DNA of 64,000 nt from Vibrio bivalvicida (GCF_001399455.2 NZ_LLEI02000021.1:372001-436000); one strand, 5' to 3'. Positions 27,213 to 36,904 are shown, numbered from the stretch's first letter. Notes: generated by a model not told the origin, from the letters alone. Numbers and translations are program-made.

Positions 27213-28118
27213 ATGGTGCGTAAGTTTCTCGCATTTCTGTGTTGTGTTAGTTCACCTTTGTTTGCCGCAACCTATGAGTTGCCAGTTGAAGAAAGCAGCA
27301 TTGTTGGTCGAACCCAGTATCATCAGGTACAAGAAGGGGAGACACTCGCTAACATTGCAAAGCAATATGATGTTGGCTTTCTGTCACTTATGGCGGCAAA
27401 CAAAGGCGTGGACCCCTTTTTGCCACAAACGGACTATGTGCTGACTATTCCGACTCAAATCATACTACCTAATGTTGAGCGCGAGGGTATTGTGATTAAT
27501 TTAGCAGAGCTACGGCTCTACTATTTTGAACCCGAATTGAACAAAGTTCATATTTTCCCTGTTGGGATTGGTCGGGTAGGGCGAGATACGCCCGAAATGG
27601 AAACCACTATTAGCCAAAAGCGCCCAAACCCAACATGGACTCCGCCTGTTTCTATCCGTAAAGATTACCTAGCGAAAGGTATTGAGCTACCTGCCGTGGT
27701 GCCAGCGGGGCCTGACAATCCATTGGGTGAATACGCACTGCGTTTGGCCCACGGGGTAGGGGATTATCTTATCCATGGCACGAACAAAGATTTTGGGATC
27801 GGTCTGCGGGTCAGCTCTGGGTGTATTCGCATGGAACCAAAAGACATTGAGTGGTTGTTCCCACAGGTTAAGCTTGGTGAAAAAGTCGCTGTAATCAATG
27901 AGCCAATTAAGGTTGCTCTCGAACCTGATCGTAGCGTGTTTCTGGAAGCACACGAACCATTAACTCGTAGCGATGGTGTAAAGAAGCAACTAGAGATGCC
28001 ACTAGAACTGAGTTGGTGGCTAGAGGAGTTCGACCAATCAGATGTAAAAGCAAGGGCTGCAATATTGGCGCAGAATGGAGTGCCAGTTGAAATTGTTGCT
28101 CCGACACTAGTCAATTAA
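27213..28118 (+). CDS. L,D-transpeptidase with LysM domain (ErfK/YbiS family)
   Basis: 301 residues. Signal peptide (1-19), LysM (about 35-80, YHQVQEGETLANIAKQYDV), then the YkuD catalytic domain (about 92-222) with HGT at 188-190 and SSGCIRM, catalytic Cys near 204. Periplasmic. The YbiS/ErfK group attaches Braun lipoprotein to peptidoglycan, and an Lpp-like gene lies directly downstream in convergent orientation, which fits. The ATG directly follows the photolyase stop with AAGGAAG upstream, so it is in the same transcript. Confidence 0.92.
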   Translation: MVRKFLAFLCCVSSPLFAATYELPVEESSIVGRTQYHQVQEGETLANIAKQYDVGFLSLMAANKGVDPFLPQTDYVLTIPTQIILPNVEREGIVINLAELRLYYFEPELNKVHIFPVGIGRVGRDTPEMETTISQKRPNPTWTPPVSIRKDYLAKGIELPAVVPAGPDNPLGEYALRLAHGVGDYLIHGTNKDFGIGLRVSSGCIRMEPKDIEWLFPQVKLGEKVAVINEPIKVALEPDRSVFLEAHEPLTRSDGVKKQLEMPLELSWWLEEFDQSDVKARAAILAQNGVPVEIVAPTLVN

Positions 28119-28122
28119 GAAT

Positions 28123-28156
28123 AAAAGAAAGGGTCTGCATGCAGACCCTTTCTTTT
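28123..28156. terminator. bidirectional terminator between L,D-transpeptidase and lpp-like gene
   Basis: A perfect 34-base palindrome: AAAAGAAAGGGTCTGCA and its complement. It has A and T runs on both flanks and lies between two convergent genes. Confidence 0.92.
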
Positions 28157-28167
28157 AGAAGACGTGA

Positions 28168-28416
28168 TTACTTAGTGTAAGACTGAGCAATGTTGTCGAT
28201 ACGTTCGTTGGCGCGAGCTGCTTCTTCTTGTGCTGCCATTGCAGAATCACCAGACTTACGTACTTCTGATTGTAGTGCTTGAACGTCTTGGCTTAGTTGG
28301 CTTACTTGATTGCTTAGCTCATCCATTTTTGCCGTAGTCGCTGCATCTGGACCAGACGCACAACCCGCTAGTAGAAGAACAGAAGATGCTGCAGCTGCGA
28401 TCAACATTTTGTTCAT
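28168..28416 (-). CDS. lpp: Braun-type murein lipoprotein
   Basis: 82 residues from ATG 28416, preceded by TAAGGAG; the frame extends ten codons further without support. Lipobox LLAGC puts the lipidated Cys at 19. The mature part is a heptad coiled coil (MDELSNQVSQLSQDVQALQ) and the last residue is lysine (SYTK), the side chain that L,D-transpeptidases join to peptidoglycan in Lpp. It anchors the outer membrane to the wall. Slightly longer than E. coli Lpp (78). Confidence 0.88.
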   Translation of the reverse strand: MNKMLIAAAASSVLLLAGCASGPDAATTAKMDELSNQVSQLSQDVQALQSEVRKSGDSAMAAQEEAARANERIDNIAQSYTK

Positions 28417-28773
28417 GTTAGAACTCCTTACATAAATAAGTATCAATAATATGTCCTATACCTTTTTATCGTATAGTGACGTCAATCAGTGTAGCCCTAA
28501 TTTTGTACTTGCTAAAGCAGGCAAAAGTCAAAAAAACCCAAGAATTTAAGTAATTATCAAATTAGTTGAGCTACGTCTCATTGGTGAGAGCAATGGATGT
28601 AAGCGCTGTATTGTAGTCACTCTATCTAATGGAGGAGGCATAAGAATATTTTCTGTGATCTCTATCCTCTTTGGGTGAATCCAGTTATCATAGCCTGTTT
28701 TTATTATAATTTGTGTTGTTCGGCATAATCGAAAGCCGGATCAACTACGCTGTGTGACCCATTGGAGAATACT
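28417..28773. other. intergenic region between lpp and a helicase gene
   Basis: 357 bases, AT-rich. A TTGACG box on the minus strand at 28485-28480 could be the lpp -35 element, but the nearest TATA-like hexamer is 19 bases away, so no promoter is called. No gene or RNA recognised. Confidence 0.4.
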
Positions 28774-30105
28774 TTGCACTTTAAAGATTTAGGTTTAGAC
28801 AATCGCTTACTTAAGAACTTGAAGCATTTTGACTTTAAGAAGGCGACAGAAATCCAGCAACGCGCCATTCCGGTCGCCATTGCTGGCAAAGATCTGTTGG
28901 CTTCTTCTAAAACAGGTTCTGGTAAAACGCTCGCTTTTGTTTTGCCTATGCTGCACAAGTCACTAAAAAACAAAGCATTTTCTGCAAAAGATCCGCGTGC
29001 TGTCATCCTAGCACCGACTCGTGAACTTGCTAAGCAAGTCTATGGTGAGTTGCGTTCAATGCTCGGCGGTTTAACTTATGATGCGACACTGATTGTTGGA
29101 GGAGAGAACTTCAATGATCAAGTGAAAGCATTGCGCCGCTACCCTAAATTTATCGTGGCGACTCCGGGTCGTTTAGCCGATCACTTAGAGCATCGCTCGT
29201 TATTCCTTGATGGCTTAGAGACGTTAGTGCTAGATGAAGCCGATCGCATGCTTGATCTTGGTTTTGCTCCTGAACTGCGTCGTATTCACAATGCAGCAAA
29301 ACACCGTCGTCGCCAAACTCTAATGTTTTCGGCAACGCTAGATCATGCTGAAGTGAATGACATAGCATTTGAAATGCTTGATGCGCCAAAACGTATTGCA
29401 ATTGGTGCAGCAAGTGAAGAACACAAAGACATCACTCAGAAATTCTATTTGTGTGATCACCTTGATCATAAAGAAGCGATTCTAGAACGTATCCTAGAAG
29501 AAGCAGAATACAAGCAGTTGATCATCTTTACCGCAACGCGTGTTGATACGGAGCGCTTAACTGAAAAGCTTAATGAGAAGAAGCTAAAAGCGATTGCTCT
29601 AAGTGGTAGCTTAAACCAAGCTCAACGCAACACCATCATGAGTCAGTTTGAGCGTGCAGTGTTCAAAATCTTGGTCACAACGGATATTGCATCACGTGGT
29701 CTCGACATTGCTAATGTGACTCACGTTGTTAACTTTGACATGCCTAAGCACACTGAAGAGTATGTTCACCGTGTAGGCCGTACGGGCCGAGCAGGAAATA
29801 AAGGTGACGCGGCTTCTTTAGTTGGTCCAAAAGACTGGGATAGTTTCAAGCGCGTTGAGGCATATTTACAGCAAGACCTTAGCTTCTCAGAGCTTGAAGG
29901 TTTAAAAGGTAAGTTCAAAGGTTTGAAGCCGCGTAAACCGGACTACCGCAATAAAGGCAATGCAGAGCAAAAAGCTAAGCCTAAAGCGAAGAAGGTGGCA
30001 AAGAAACCAGTCAAGCGTGATAAGAGTTTCCACCAGAATGTTGCCGTAGGTGATAGCGTATTTGTTCCTAAGAAGAAGACGCCGCCTAAACCTGATAGCG
30101 AATAG
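28774..30105 (+). CDS. DEAD-box RNA helicase (RhlE-like)
   Basis: 443 residues from TTG 28774; GGAG at 28764-28767 is six bases upstream and relatives begin HFKDLGLDN, so this is preferred to the TTG at 28762. Helicase motifs in order: Q motif (ATEIQQRAIP), ASSKTGSGKT, PTRELAKQV, TPGRLADH, DEAD in VLDEADRMLD, SAT, then the second domain with HRVGRTGRAG. The tail is lysine-rich (AKPKAKKVAKKP), a common RNA-binding extension. It unwinds short RNA duplexes in ribosome or mRNA metabolism. Confidence 0.93.
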   Translation: MHFKDLGLDNRLLKNLKHFDFKKATEIQQRAIPVAIAGKDLLASSKTGSGKTLAFVLPMLHKSLKNKAFSAKDPRAVILAPTRELAKQVYGELRSMLGGLTYDATLIVGGENFNDQVKALRRYPKFIVATPGRLADHLEHRSLFLDGLETLVLDEADRMLDLGFAPELRRIHNAAKHRRRQTLMFSATLDHAEVNDIAFEMLDAPKRIAIGAASEEHKDITQKFYLCDHLDHKEAILERILEEAEYKQLIIFTATRVDTERLTEKLNEKKLKAIALSGSLNQAQRNTIMSQFERAVFKILVTTDIASRGLDIANVTHVVNFDMPKHTEEYVHRVGRTGRAGNKGDAASLVGPKDWDSFKRVEAYLQQDLSFSELEGLKGKFKGLKPRKPDYRNKGNAEQKAKPKAKKVAKKPVKRDKSFHQNVAVGDSVFVPKKKTPPKPDSE

Positions 30106-30117
30106 TCAAATAATACG

Positions 30118-30148
30118 AAAACCACTTGGTTCGCCAAGTGGTTTTTTT
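30118..30148 (+). terminator. terminator after RhlE-like helicase gene
   Basis: AAAACCACTTGG / TTCG / CCAAGTGGTTTT, a 12-bp stem with a stable TTCG loop and further T residues. Confidence 0.95.
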
Positions 30149-30181
30149 GTACCTGAGACTAATATATCAGATGCAACAAAA

Positions 30182-30202
30182 AAGGAGCCGAGTTGGCTCC
30201 TT
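30182..30202 (-). terminator. terminator after deaD
   Basis: AAGGAGCC / GAGTT / GGCTCCTT stem; on the minus strand it is followed by TTTTTTG. It is 31 bases after the deaD stop. Confidence 0.9.
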
Positions 30203-30232
30203 AATTATTCTTAATATCGCTTAGCGTTGCGA

Positions 30233-32158
30233 TTAACCTTCGCTGTGGTTACCACGACCATGACCACGTTCGCCACGGTAGTTACCACGGTGATCACCAC
30301 CACGGTTGCGATCAAAGCGACGCTCGCCGTCACGACGGCCACGGCCACCTTCACGGTTTCCATCACGGCCGCCTTCGCGATTACCTCGGTATCCGCCTTC
30401 ACGATTGCCGTTACCTTCACGGTTTCCACGGTAACCACCTTCACGACGAGCACCATCGCGACCACGGCCACGACCGCCATCACGACGCGGTTCACGGAAA
30501 TCATTGAAGTCACAAACTACTGCATCAACTTGTTTCTGACGAATACGTAGCTTACGAAGTTTACCAGCCGTCTCAGAAGACATCGCTTTTGGTAATTGAA
30601 CGTAAGTCTCGCCTTGTGCAAGTTTGATTGCACCGATAGAGCCTTTAGTTAAACCTAGCTCGTTAGCTAGTGCACCAACAATGTCTTTTACCTGAACGCC
30701 TTGCTCACGACCAACCTGAAGTTGGTATGTATCCCAGTCCTGGCTGTTAAAGTCACGGCGAGCTCCACCATCACGGCCATTTTCACGACGTTCTTTACGA
30801 CGTTGCTTGTCACGCTCAATCGCTTCAATCATTGGATCTTCGCCAATGTAGAATAGCGGGCGCTTACCTTGTTGGCGCTTAAGCAAGATAGCAGCAAGTG
30901 TCGCTGCGTCTAGCTCTAGTGACTCTTGTAGTTTCTCAACCAACCCAGAGAATTTCTCTAGTGATTTGTGTTCTTTCTCTGTTTCTAGCTCAGCGCCTAG
31001 TTTCTCTAGACGAGCTTCTGCTACCTTGTCACGGTGCGGAAGTTGGATCTCTTCCATTGATGATTTAGTAACGCGCTCAATAGTGCGAAGCATACGAAGT
31101 TGGTTAGTACGAACCAAAAGGATCGCTTTACCTTTGCGCCCTGCACGGCCAGTACGGCCAATACGGTGGATGTATGACTCAACATCGAAAGGAATATCGT
31201 AGTTAAATACGTGTGTAATGCGTGGAACGTCAAGTCCACGTGCTACAACGTCAGTTGCAACTAGAATGTCGATAACACCTTGTTTGATGTGATCAACTGT
31301 ACGCTCACGTAGAGACTGTGGAATGTCGCCATGCAGTGCAGATGCTTTAAAGCCACGTGCGCTTAACCAATCGGCTAGACGTTCTGTGTCTTGACGAGTA
31401 CGTACGAATACGATTGAAGCGTCTGTCTCTTCAGTTTCAAGCATACGAGACATGGCTTCGTCTTTTTCTACGCCTTTAACAACCCAGAACTGCTGCTCTA
31501 CTTTGTCTACTGTGTGGTTTTTTCCTGCAACGTCAACCGTTTCTGGATCACGCAGGAAACGCTCAACAATGCTTTTCAGCATAGGAGGCATAGTTGCAGA
31601 GAATAGAACGCGTTGTGCTGATTCAGGAGCGTGCTCCATGATCTCAGTTACGTCATCAACGAAGCCCATATTTAGCATTTCATCGGCTTCATCAAGAACA
31701 AAGGTATGTACTTCGTCAAGGTGTAGACGGTCACGGTTGATAAGATCTTGAACACGGCCAGGTGTACCAACAACAATGTGAGCACCGCTCTTAAGAGCAC
31801 GCATTTGATCAACGATAGATGCACCACCGTAGATTTCAAGAACTTTTAGGCCCGAGATGTTCTTACCAAGGTTTTTGACTTCAGCGGCTACTTGAATTGC
31901 TAATTCGCGAGTTGGCGCCAGAACAATTGCTTGAGGCTTACGTTGTGCAAGGTCAAGCTTGTTAAGAAGAGGTAGAGAGAAAGCTGCTGTTTTACCAGTA
32001 CCAGTCTGAGCTTTACCTAGTGCGTCTTTACCAGCCAATAGGTGCGGGATAGCAGCAGCCTGAATTGGAGTTGGTGAAACAAAACCCATACCATCAAGAG
32101 CTGAAAGGATAGAGTCGTTAAGCGCTAGATCGCTAAACTGAATTACAGAATCTGTCAT
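30233..32158 (-). CDS. deaD: cold-shock DEAD-box RNA helicase DeaD/CsdA
   Basis: 641 residues from ATG 32158 (AGGATCC upstream; nine extra in-frame codons are rejected). Motifs: GKAQTGTGKTAAF, PTRELAIQV, LDEADEML, SATMPP, and ARGLDVPRITHV / HRIGRTGRAGR. The C-terminal RNA-binding domain of DbpA/CsdA type lies near 475-560 (LANELGLTKGSIGAIK), and the last ~75 residues are Arg/Gly-rich repeats of the kind NREGGYRGN. Acts on structured mRNA, ribosome assembly and cold survival. Long upstream region, as usual for this gene. Divergent from rnb. Confidence 0.95.
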   Translation of the reverse strand: MTDSVIQFSDLALNDSILSALDGMGFVSPTPIQAAAIPHLLAGKDALGKAQTGTGKTAAFSLPLLNKLDLAQRKPQAIVLAPTRELAIQVAAEVKNLGKNISGLKVLEIYGGASIVDQMRALKSGAHIVVGTPGRVQDLINRDRLHLDEVHTFVLDEADEMLNMGFVDDVTEIMEHAPESAQRVLFSATMPPMLKSIVERFLRDPETVDVAGKNHTVDKVEQQFWVVKGVEKDEAMSRMLETEETDASIVFVRTRQDTERLADWLSARGFKASALHGDIPQSLRERTVDHIKQGVIDILVATDVVARGLDVPRITHVFNYDIPFDVESYIHRIGRTGRAGRKGKAILLVRTNQLRMLRTIERVTKSSMEEIQLPHRDKVAEARLEKLGAELETEKEHKSLEKFSGLVEKLQESLELDAATLAAILLKRQQGKRPLFYIGEDPMIEAIERDKQRRKERRENGRDGGARRDFNSQDWDTYQLQVGREQGVQVKDIVGALANELGLTKGSIGAIKLAQGETYVQLPKAMSSETAGKLRKLRIRQKQVDAVVCDFNDFREPRRDGGRGRGRDGARREGGYRGNREGNGNREGGYRGNREGGRDGNREGGRGRRDGERRFDRNRGGDHRGNYRGERGHGRGNHSEG

Positions 32159-32633
32159 TGGGATCCTACTATATAATGTCAACAAAAGGTCCCACGAGCT
32201 CTACCAATTCCAATACCAATCCAGTTGAGAGCTGATTCCGTTCAGATGCGGAAAAGTCGTAAATCGCATCAAGCCACTAGGGACGTAAGAATATCGATGC
32301 CGCTAACTATTTGCTCATTATTGCAGTGCATGTCAATAAACACATAGTTAGTAGCATCAATATAAGGGTGCGGATTATTCCCTAAAGGCACAAAAAAAGC
32401 TAGAAAAAATTGAATTTCATCACAATTTTTTCCTGATGTGAGAATTTTTGTCTACATCTCGTTCACCTAAGCGCTTGGTTAGGGTGAATTATGGTCAACT
32501 TCTTTCATTGCTAACTGTTTGAATTGTTCATGAAACACCAGATTGTCATGCTTCTAAGCTAGCAGGGGCATGGGCTGAATGGTATAGTGGGCGCAATTTT
32601 TCGGTTAGTGACTTACTCGGTAAAACAATATAA
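32159..32633. other. long divergent leader region of deaD and rnb
   Basis: 475 bases without a gene. An AT-rich hairpin AAAAAATTG (32404-32412) / CAATTTTTT (32423-32431) stands in the middle. deaD homologues typically have a long untranslated leader with regulation at the RNA level; whether this is one cannot be read from sequence. No ORF with a ribosome site. Confidence 0.5.
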
Positions 32634-34637
32634 ATGTTTCAAGATAACCCTCTACTGGCTCAACTTAAGCAGCAAATCCAAGAAACTTTGCCTAAAAAAG
32701 AAGGCACGATCAAAGCGACTGAAAAAGGCTTTGGTTTTTTAGAAGTCGATAGCAAGACAAGCTACTTCATTCCGCCTCCGTACATGAAAAAATGTATGCA
32801 TGGTGACAGAGTGAAAGCGATCATCCGTACAGAGAAAGAGCGCGAGCAAGCAGAGCCAGAAGAGCTATTGGAACAAGGTGTCCACCGTTTTATTGGTCGC
32901 GTTAAGCTGTTTAAAGGCAAGTTAAACGTGGCACCAGATCACCCTCAACTTAAAAAGTTATCTTTGAAGGCGAAGACGCGCAAAGGGATCAAGAGCGATG
33001 ATCTAAAAGAAGGCGATTGGGTTGTTGCTCATCTTACGCAGCACCCATTAAAGGGTGATAACGGCTTCTTCGTTGAGATTAGCGAAAAGATCACAGATAC
33101 CGATGATAAGATCGCGCCTTGGTGGGTAACACTGGCTCAAAATGATTTACCTAACAGCGAACCTGCGGGTATCGATAACTGGGAGATCAAAGATGATGCG
33201 GATCTAGAACGTGTTGATATGACGCATGTTCCATTCGTAACCATCGATGGCGCATCAACCAAAGATATGGATGATGCACTGTACGCTAAGAAAACAGAAT
33301 CTGGTGATTTTGAGCTGACGATTGCGATTGCTGATCCAACGGCTTACATCACACCAGATAGCGAAATGGATAAAGTGGCGCGTGAACGTGGCTTTACGAT
33401 TTACCTACCAGGTCGCAACATCCCTATGCTGCCTCGTGACCTAGCGGATGAGCTATGCTCGCTAATGCAAGACGAAGTGCGCCCAGCGCTTTGCTGTACG
33501 GTAACAGTGGCTAAAGACGGCGTTATCGCTGATGACATCAAGTTCTTCGCTGCGAACATTAAATCACACGCTCGTCTTGTTTATGATCACGTGTCAGATT
33601 GGCTAGAAAATGGCGAATCAACCGAGTGGCAACCAAACGAAGAAATCGCACAAATCGTTCGTGACCTATATAACTTCTCTTTAGCGCGTGCAGATTGGCG
33701 TGAACAGAACGCGGTGGTGTTCCCAGATCGCCCAGACTACCGTTTTGAACTGAGTGAAGATAACGATGTTGTCGCTATTCATGCAGACGTGCGTCGTAGC
33801 TCTAACCGCTTAGTAGAAGAGGCAATGATTACAGCAAACATTTGTGCGGGCAAAACTCTGCAATCAAGCTTTAATTCCGGCGTGTTCAATACTCATGCCG
33901 GCTTTAAACCAGAGAAAGTTGCAGATGTCATTACGCTGATTAACCCTGAAGGTGAGCTACCATTCACGGTTGATTCTGTTGCGACACTTGAAGGTTTTGC
34001 AGCGCTTCGCCGTTGGTTGGCAAACCAAGAAACTTCGTATCTTGATAACCGAATTCGTAAATCACAAGCTTACAGTGAAATCGGTAACCAGCCACTTCCA
34101 CACTATGCAATGGGGCTTAACCTCTATGCAACGTGGACTTCGCCAATTCGTAAGTATGGTGACATGATCAACCACCGTATGCTCAAAGCGCACATCCTAG
34201 GTAAAGAGCCTATTCAAATCGCTGATGAGACTGTTGGTGAAGAGCTGGCGCTGCACCGTAAGCACCACAAAATTGCAGAGCGTAATGTAGGTGATTGGTT
34301 ATACGCGCGTACATTGGCTGAAGAGCCTGCGAAAGAGACCAAGTTCAACGGTGAGATCTTTGATATTAACCGTGCAGGCATGCGTATTCGCCTAATTGAG
34401 AATGGTGCCGCTGCGTTTGTCCCTGGTACGCTTATTCTTGCTAACAAAGAGCGTCTTGAGTGTAACGGTGAAAGTGGGACAGTCTCTATCGACAAAGAAG
34501 TGACTTACCGTTTGGGTGACGTACTCGAAGTGGTACTAACGGATGTTAATCAAGAAACGCGTAGTTTAGTTGCCAAACCGACTCAAATCTTTGAAGACGT
34601 TAAAATCGTAGAAGAAGCGGCGACACCAACTGAATAG
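32634..34637 (+). CDS. rnb: exoribonuclease II
   Basis: 667 residues, slightly longer than E. coli RNase II (644). Domain order: two cold-shock-like RNA-binding domains (about 15-175), the RNB catalytic domain (about 190-520) with [16 protein letters not shown] holding the metal-binding Asp residues, and a C-terminal S1 domain (about 560-645). It degrades unstructured RNA 3' to 5'. With two adjacent RNA helicases it makes an RNA-metabolism cluster. C-terminal extension EEAATPTE is extra. Confidence 0.95.
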   Translation: MFQDNPLLAQLKQQIQETLPKKEGTIKATEKGFGFLEVDSKTSYFIPPPYMKKCMHGDRVKAIIRTEKEREQAEPEELLEQGVHRFIGRVKLFKGKLNVAPDHPQLKKLSLKAKTRKGIKSDDLKEGDWVVAHLTQHPLKGDNGFFVEISEKITDTDDKIAPWWVTLAQNDLPNSEPAGIDNWEIKDDADLERVDMTHVPFVTIDGASTKDMDDALYAKKTESGDFELTIAIADPTAYITPDSEMDKVARERGFTIYLPGRNIPMLPRDLADELCSLMQDEVRPALCCTVTVAKDGVIADDIKFFAANIKSHARLVYDHVSDWLENGESTEWQPNEEIAQIVRDLYNFSLARADWREQNAVVFPDRPDYRFELSEDNDVVAIHADVRRSSNRLVEEAMITANICAGKTLQSSFNSGVFNTHAGFKPEKVADVITLINPEGELPFTVDSVATLEGFAALRRWLANQETSYLDNRIRKSQAYSEIGNQPLPHYAMGLNLYATWTSPIRKYGDMINHRMLKAHILGKEPIQIADETVGEELALHRKHHKIAERNVGDWLYARTLAEEPAKETKFNGEIFDINRAGMRIRLIENGAAAFVPGTLILANKERLECNGESGTVSIDKEVTYRLGDVLEVVLTDVNQETRSLVAKPTQIFEDVKIVEEAATPTE

Positions 34638-34656
34638 TATGTTTCGATGAGAACTT

Positions 34657-34683
34657 AAAGGCGCCATCAGAGCGCCTTTTTTA
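34657..34683 (+). terminator. terminator after rnb
   Basis: AAAGGCGC / CATCAGA / GCGCCTTT stem with a T-run. Confidence 0.92.
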
Positions 34684-34853
34684 ATACCTGGTTAATGATG
34701 GTGATTGATTGAGTGAATAATGAGTTGGTGAAGTATATGCATTGCCAATTACAAAGCGCGGACAATTCCGTACATTTATTGTAAAGACCCTTATTGAGTA
34801 TTCCTATAGTTTTGTAGTCGATTCAATCCACTAAGGAATATTAGGTAAGATTT

Positions 34854-35468
34854 ATGAAAAAGGTTATTTTGCTGGCAGCTCTTATTTCACTCCCAACCTA
34901 TGCCGCTCAGAAGGTTGAAGGGTTTTATATCGGTGCAGGTATTGGTGATACAAGTTACGACGATGATGGATTTGGTAAAAGTGTTACTAATGGGACAACT
35001 TCAACCGAGATAGATGGTGCTTCGTTTAAACTGATTGGTGGCTATCAGTTTAACCAAATTGCGGCGATTGAAGCACAGTATACAAAATACGGCACAGCAA
35101 ACACTAAATTGTCTAACACCAAAGCTCTAACGATGGACAGTGAATCTCTCATGGTTGCGGCTAACTTAGGTTACACCTTTGATAATGGTCTAAGACCTTA
35201 TGGCGTTATCGGTGCTGGTATTGTTAGCTGGGATGTGCGAAATGCCGGTGCGACAAACTATTTGGTTAACAAATCTTCAAGTACTTTTGCTGTTCGTGCA
35301 GGGTTGGGCCTTGAGTACGCACCTGCGATGTTTGACGGTTGGGCAGTTCGAGCAGGCTACGAAGTGGATGCATTTGAAGCGGAAGTAGAAGATTCATTAA
35401 CCAAGAAGACAAGTTCACACACACTTGGAATGGGTTCTTTCTATGTAGGGTCTACCTATAAATTTTAA
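34854..35468 (+). CDS. outer-membrane beta-barrel protein (OmpA-like barrel family)
   Basis: 204 residues. Signal peptide (1-17, cleavage after YAA), then alternating amphipathic strands: VEGFYIGAGIGDTSYDDD, LIGGYQFNQIAAIEAQYTKYG, LGYTFDNGLRPYGVIGAG, and a C-terminal strand ending YVGSTYKF with the terminal Phe recognised by the Bam machinery. It is an eight-strand small barrel of the outer-membrane beta-barrel family; the peptidoglycan-binding OmpA domain is absent. Function unknown; single-gene unit. Confidence 0.85.
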   Translation: MKKVILLAALISLPTYAAQKVEGFYIGAGIGDTSYDDDGFGKSVTNGTTSTEIDGASFKLIGGYQFNQIAAIEAQYTKYGTANTKLSNTKALTMDSESLMVAANLGYTFDNGLRPYGVIGAGIVSWDVRNAGATNYLVNKSSSTFAVRAGLGLEYAPAMFDGWAVRAGYEVDAFEAEVEDSLTKKTSSHTLGMGSFYVGSTYKF

Positions 35469-35503
35469 GCAAGAGCGCTACCACTAGGAGGGGGGGCACT
35501 CTC

Positions 35504-35857
35504 CTAGTCTTGCCAAAACATCTCTTTTGGATCTTTATCAATTTCGCGCATGATCGCGGTCAAATCGCTGCTTTGTGCAAGATAAGGATATGGGATCCAT
35601 TGCTCAGTACTTGAATCTTGCTGTATGAACAACTGCCACTGATTTAGCTCACTGTTCCACGAGACCTTCGCGATAGGGTTCATGTAATCGCAGTGGCTCG
35701 AATCAAGCAGAAAGTGTTGCTTGATAAAAATTACCCCATTGTTCATGGTTTCAAAACTTGCCTTGCCTAACTCTGCGGGCATGCTTTGATTACGTTGCTT
35801 ACATATTAGCTGCGCTCGGCTTTCGACTTGACGCTGTAGTAGACTCACTAGCCCCAT
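35504..35857 (-). CDS. DUF3024 family protein
   Basis: 117 residues, soluble, with CKQRN, LLDSSHCDYMNPIAKVSWN and WQLFIQQDSSTEQWIPYPYL. I recognise DUF3024, common in vibrios and relatives; function unknown. It is convergent with the barrel gene and divergent from pstS. Confidence 0.78.
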   Translation of the reverse strand: MGLVSLLQRQVESRAQLICKQRNQSMPAELGKASFETMNNGVIFIKQHFLLDSSHCDYMNPIAKVSWNSELNQWQLFIQQDSSTEQWIPYPYLAQSSDLTAIMREIDKDPKEMFWQD

Positions 35858-35952
35858 GATGTTCCCACTTCACAATATGAGTATCTGTGTAACAGGTTAC
35901 ACTCCCCTAACCTAAGCATAGTATGTACAAGATATTTCATTGTCTGCATAGG

Positions 35953-35970
35953 TTTTCACAAAAATGTCAT
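35953..35970 (+). promoter_or_regulatory. Pho box upstream of pstS-like gene
   Basis: TTTTCACAAAAATGTCAT matches 14 of 18 positions of the PhoB consensus (two TGTCA-type half-sites with AAAA between). It lies about 70 bases before the pstS-like ATG and upstream of a TATATT element near 35994, the right place for PhoB activation under phosphate limitation. Confidence 0.75.
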
Positions 35971-36043
35971 CTAACCGCAATAACATAGCGCTGTATATTT
36001 ATTTAGATATTTGACCAGTCGTCGTATCAGTTGGGAGTTTATT

Positions 36044-36862
36044 ATGGTTCGTGTCGCTTTGGCTGCACTTTTGTCTACATCACTGCTTTCATTGCCAGTA
36101 TTGTCAAAAGAAGTGAATGTTTCTGGTTCAACTTCGGTGGCTCGCGTCATGGATGTTCTAGCTGAAGATTACAACAGTAGTCACCCTGAAGGTTTTGTAG
36201 CGGTGCAGGGAGTCGGTTCTACTGCAGGGATAACCTTGGTTAAAAAAGGAGTTGCGGATCTAGGGATGAGCTCACGTTACTTAACTGAAAGTGAGCAAGA
36301 TGAGTCTCTGACGGTAAAGCCTATTGCGTTTGATGGATTAGCGGTAGTGGTTAACAAATCCAACCCGATACAAAATGTGACGCGTGAGCAGTTGTTTGAC
36401 ATTTACAAAGGAAAAATTACCAATTGGAAGCAACTGGGGGGGCACGATCAGAAGATTGCCGTTGTGACGCGTGAAGCATCCTCAGGATCGCGATACAGCT
36501 TTGAAAGCTTGATGGGATTGACAAAAATCATCAATAGTCGCTTAGTGTCTGACATCAACCCAGATAACTTAGTGGTAAATAGCAACAGCATGGTGAAGAC
36601 GATTGTTAACCACAATAAACAAGCGATTGGCTTTGTTTCAACGGGTTCCGTTGACCGCTCTATCAAAGCGATCCAATTTGACGGAGTTGAAGCCAATAAG
36701 AAGACCATAGCAAGTGGGCAATACCAGCTGTCTCGCCCATTTCTAGTGCTGTACGAGACTGAAAAAATGAATGAAGATTTAAAGTCATTCATCAACTACC
36801 TAAATAGCGGTCACGCGAAGGCGCTGATTGAAGAGTATGGCTATACGCCAGTTAAGCATTAA
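36044..36862 (+). CDS. pstS: phosphate-binding periplasmic protein, PstS-like
   Basis: 272 residues from ATG 36044 with GGGAG upstream (the frame extends 11 codons further). Signal peptide (1-22), then the PstS fold: VSGSTSVARVMDVLAEDYN, the phosphate loop VVTREASSGSRYSFE, and AIGFVSTGSV. This shorter ~270-residue class of PstS is common in vibrios. It captures phosphate for the Pst ABC importer. No pstCAB genes follow; instead a terminator ends the unit. The Pho box supports the assignment. Confidence 0.88.
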   Translation: MVRVALAALLSTSLLSLPVLSKEVNVSGSTSVARVMDVLAEDYNSSHPEGFVAVQGVGSTAGITLVKKGVADLGMSSRYLTESEQDESLTVKPIAFDGLAVVVNKSNPIQNVTREQLFDIYKGKITNWKQLGGHDQKIAVVTREASSGSRYSFESLMGLTKIINSRLVSDINPDNLVVNSNSMVKTIVNHNKQAIGFVSTGSVDRSIKAIQFDGVEANKKTIASGQYQLSRPFLVLYETEKMNEDLKSFINYLNSGHAKALIEEYGYTPVKH

Positions 36863-36878
36863 CATAAATGCAAGATAG

Positions 36879-36904
36879 AAGGAGGGCTGCGGTCCTCCTT
36901 TTTT
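36879..36904 (+). terminator. terminator after pstS-like gene
   Basis: AAGGAGG / GCTGCGGT / CCTCCTT followed by TTTT. Confidence 0.92.

Noticed and set aside
30211..30550. Antisense frames opposite the DeaD repeat tail, both strands open
   Set aside because: Val/Thr-rich products are an artefact of the Arg/Gly repeat codons in deaD.
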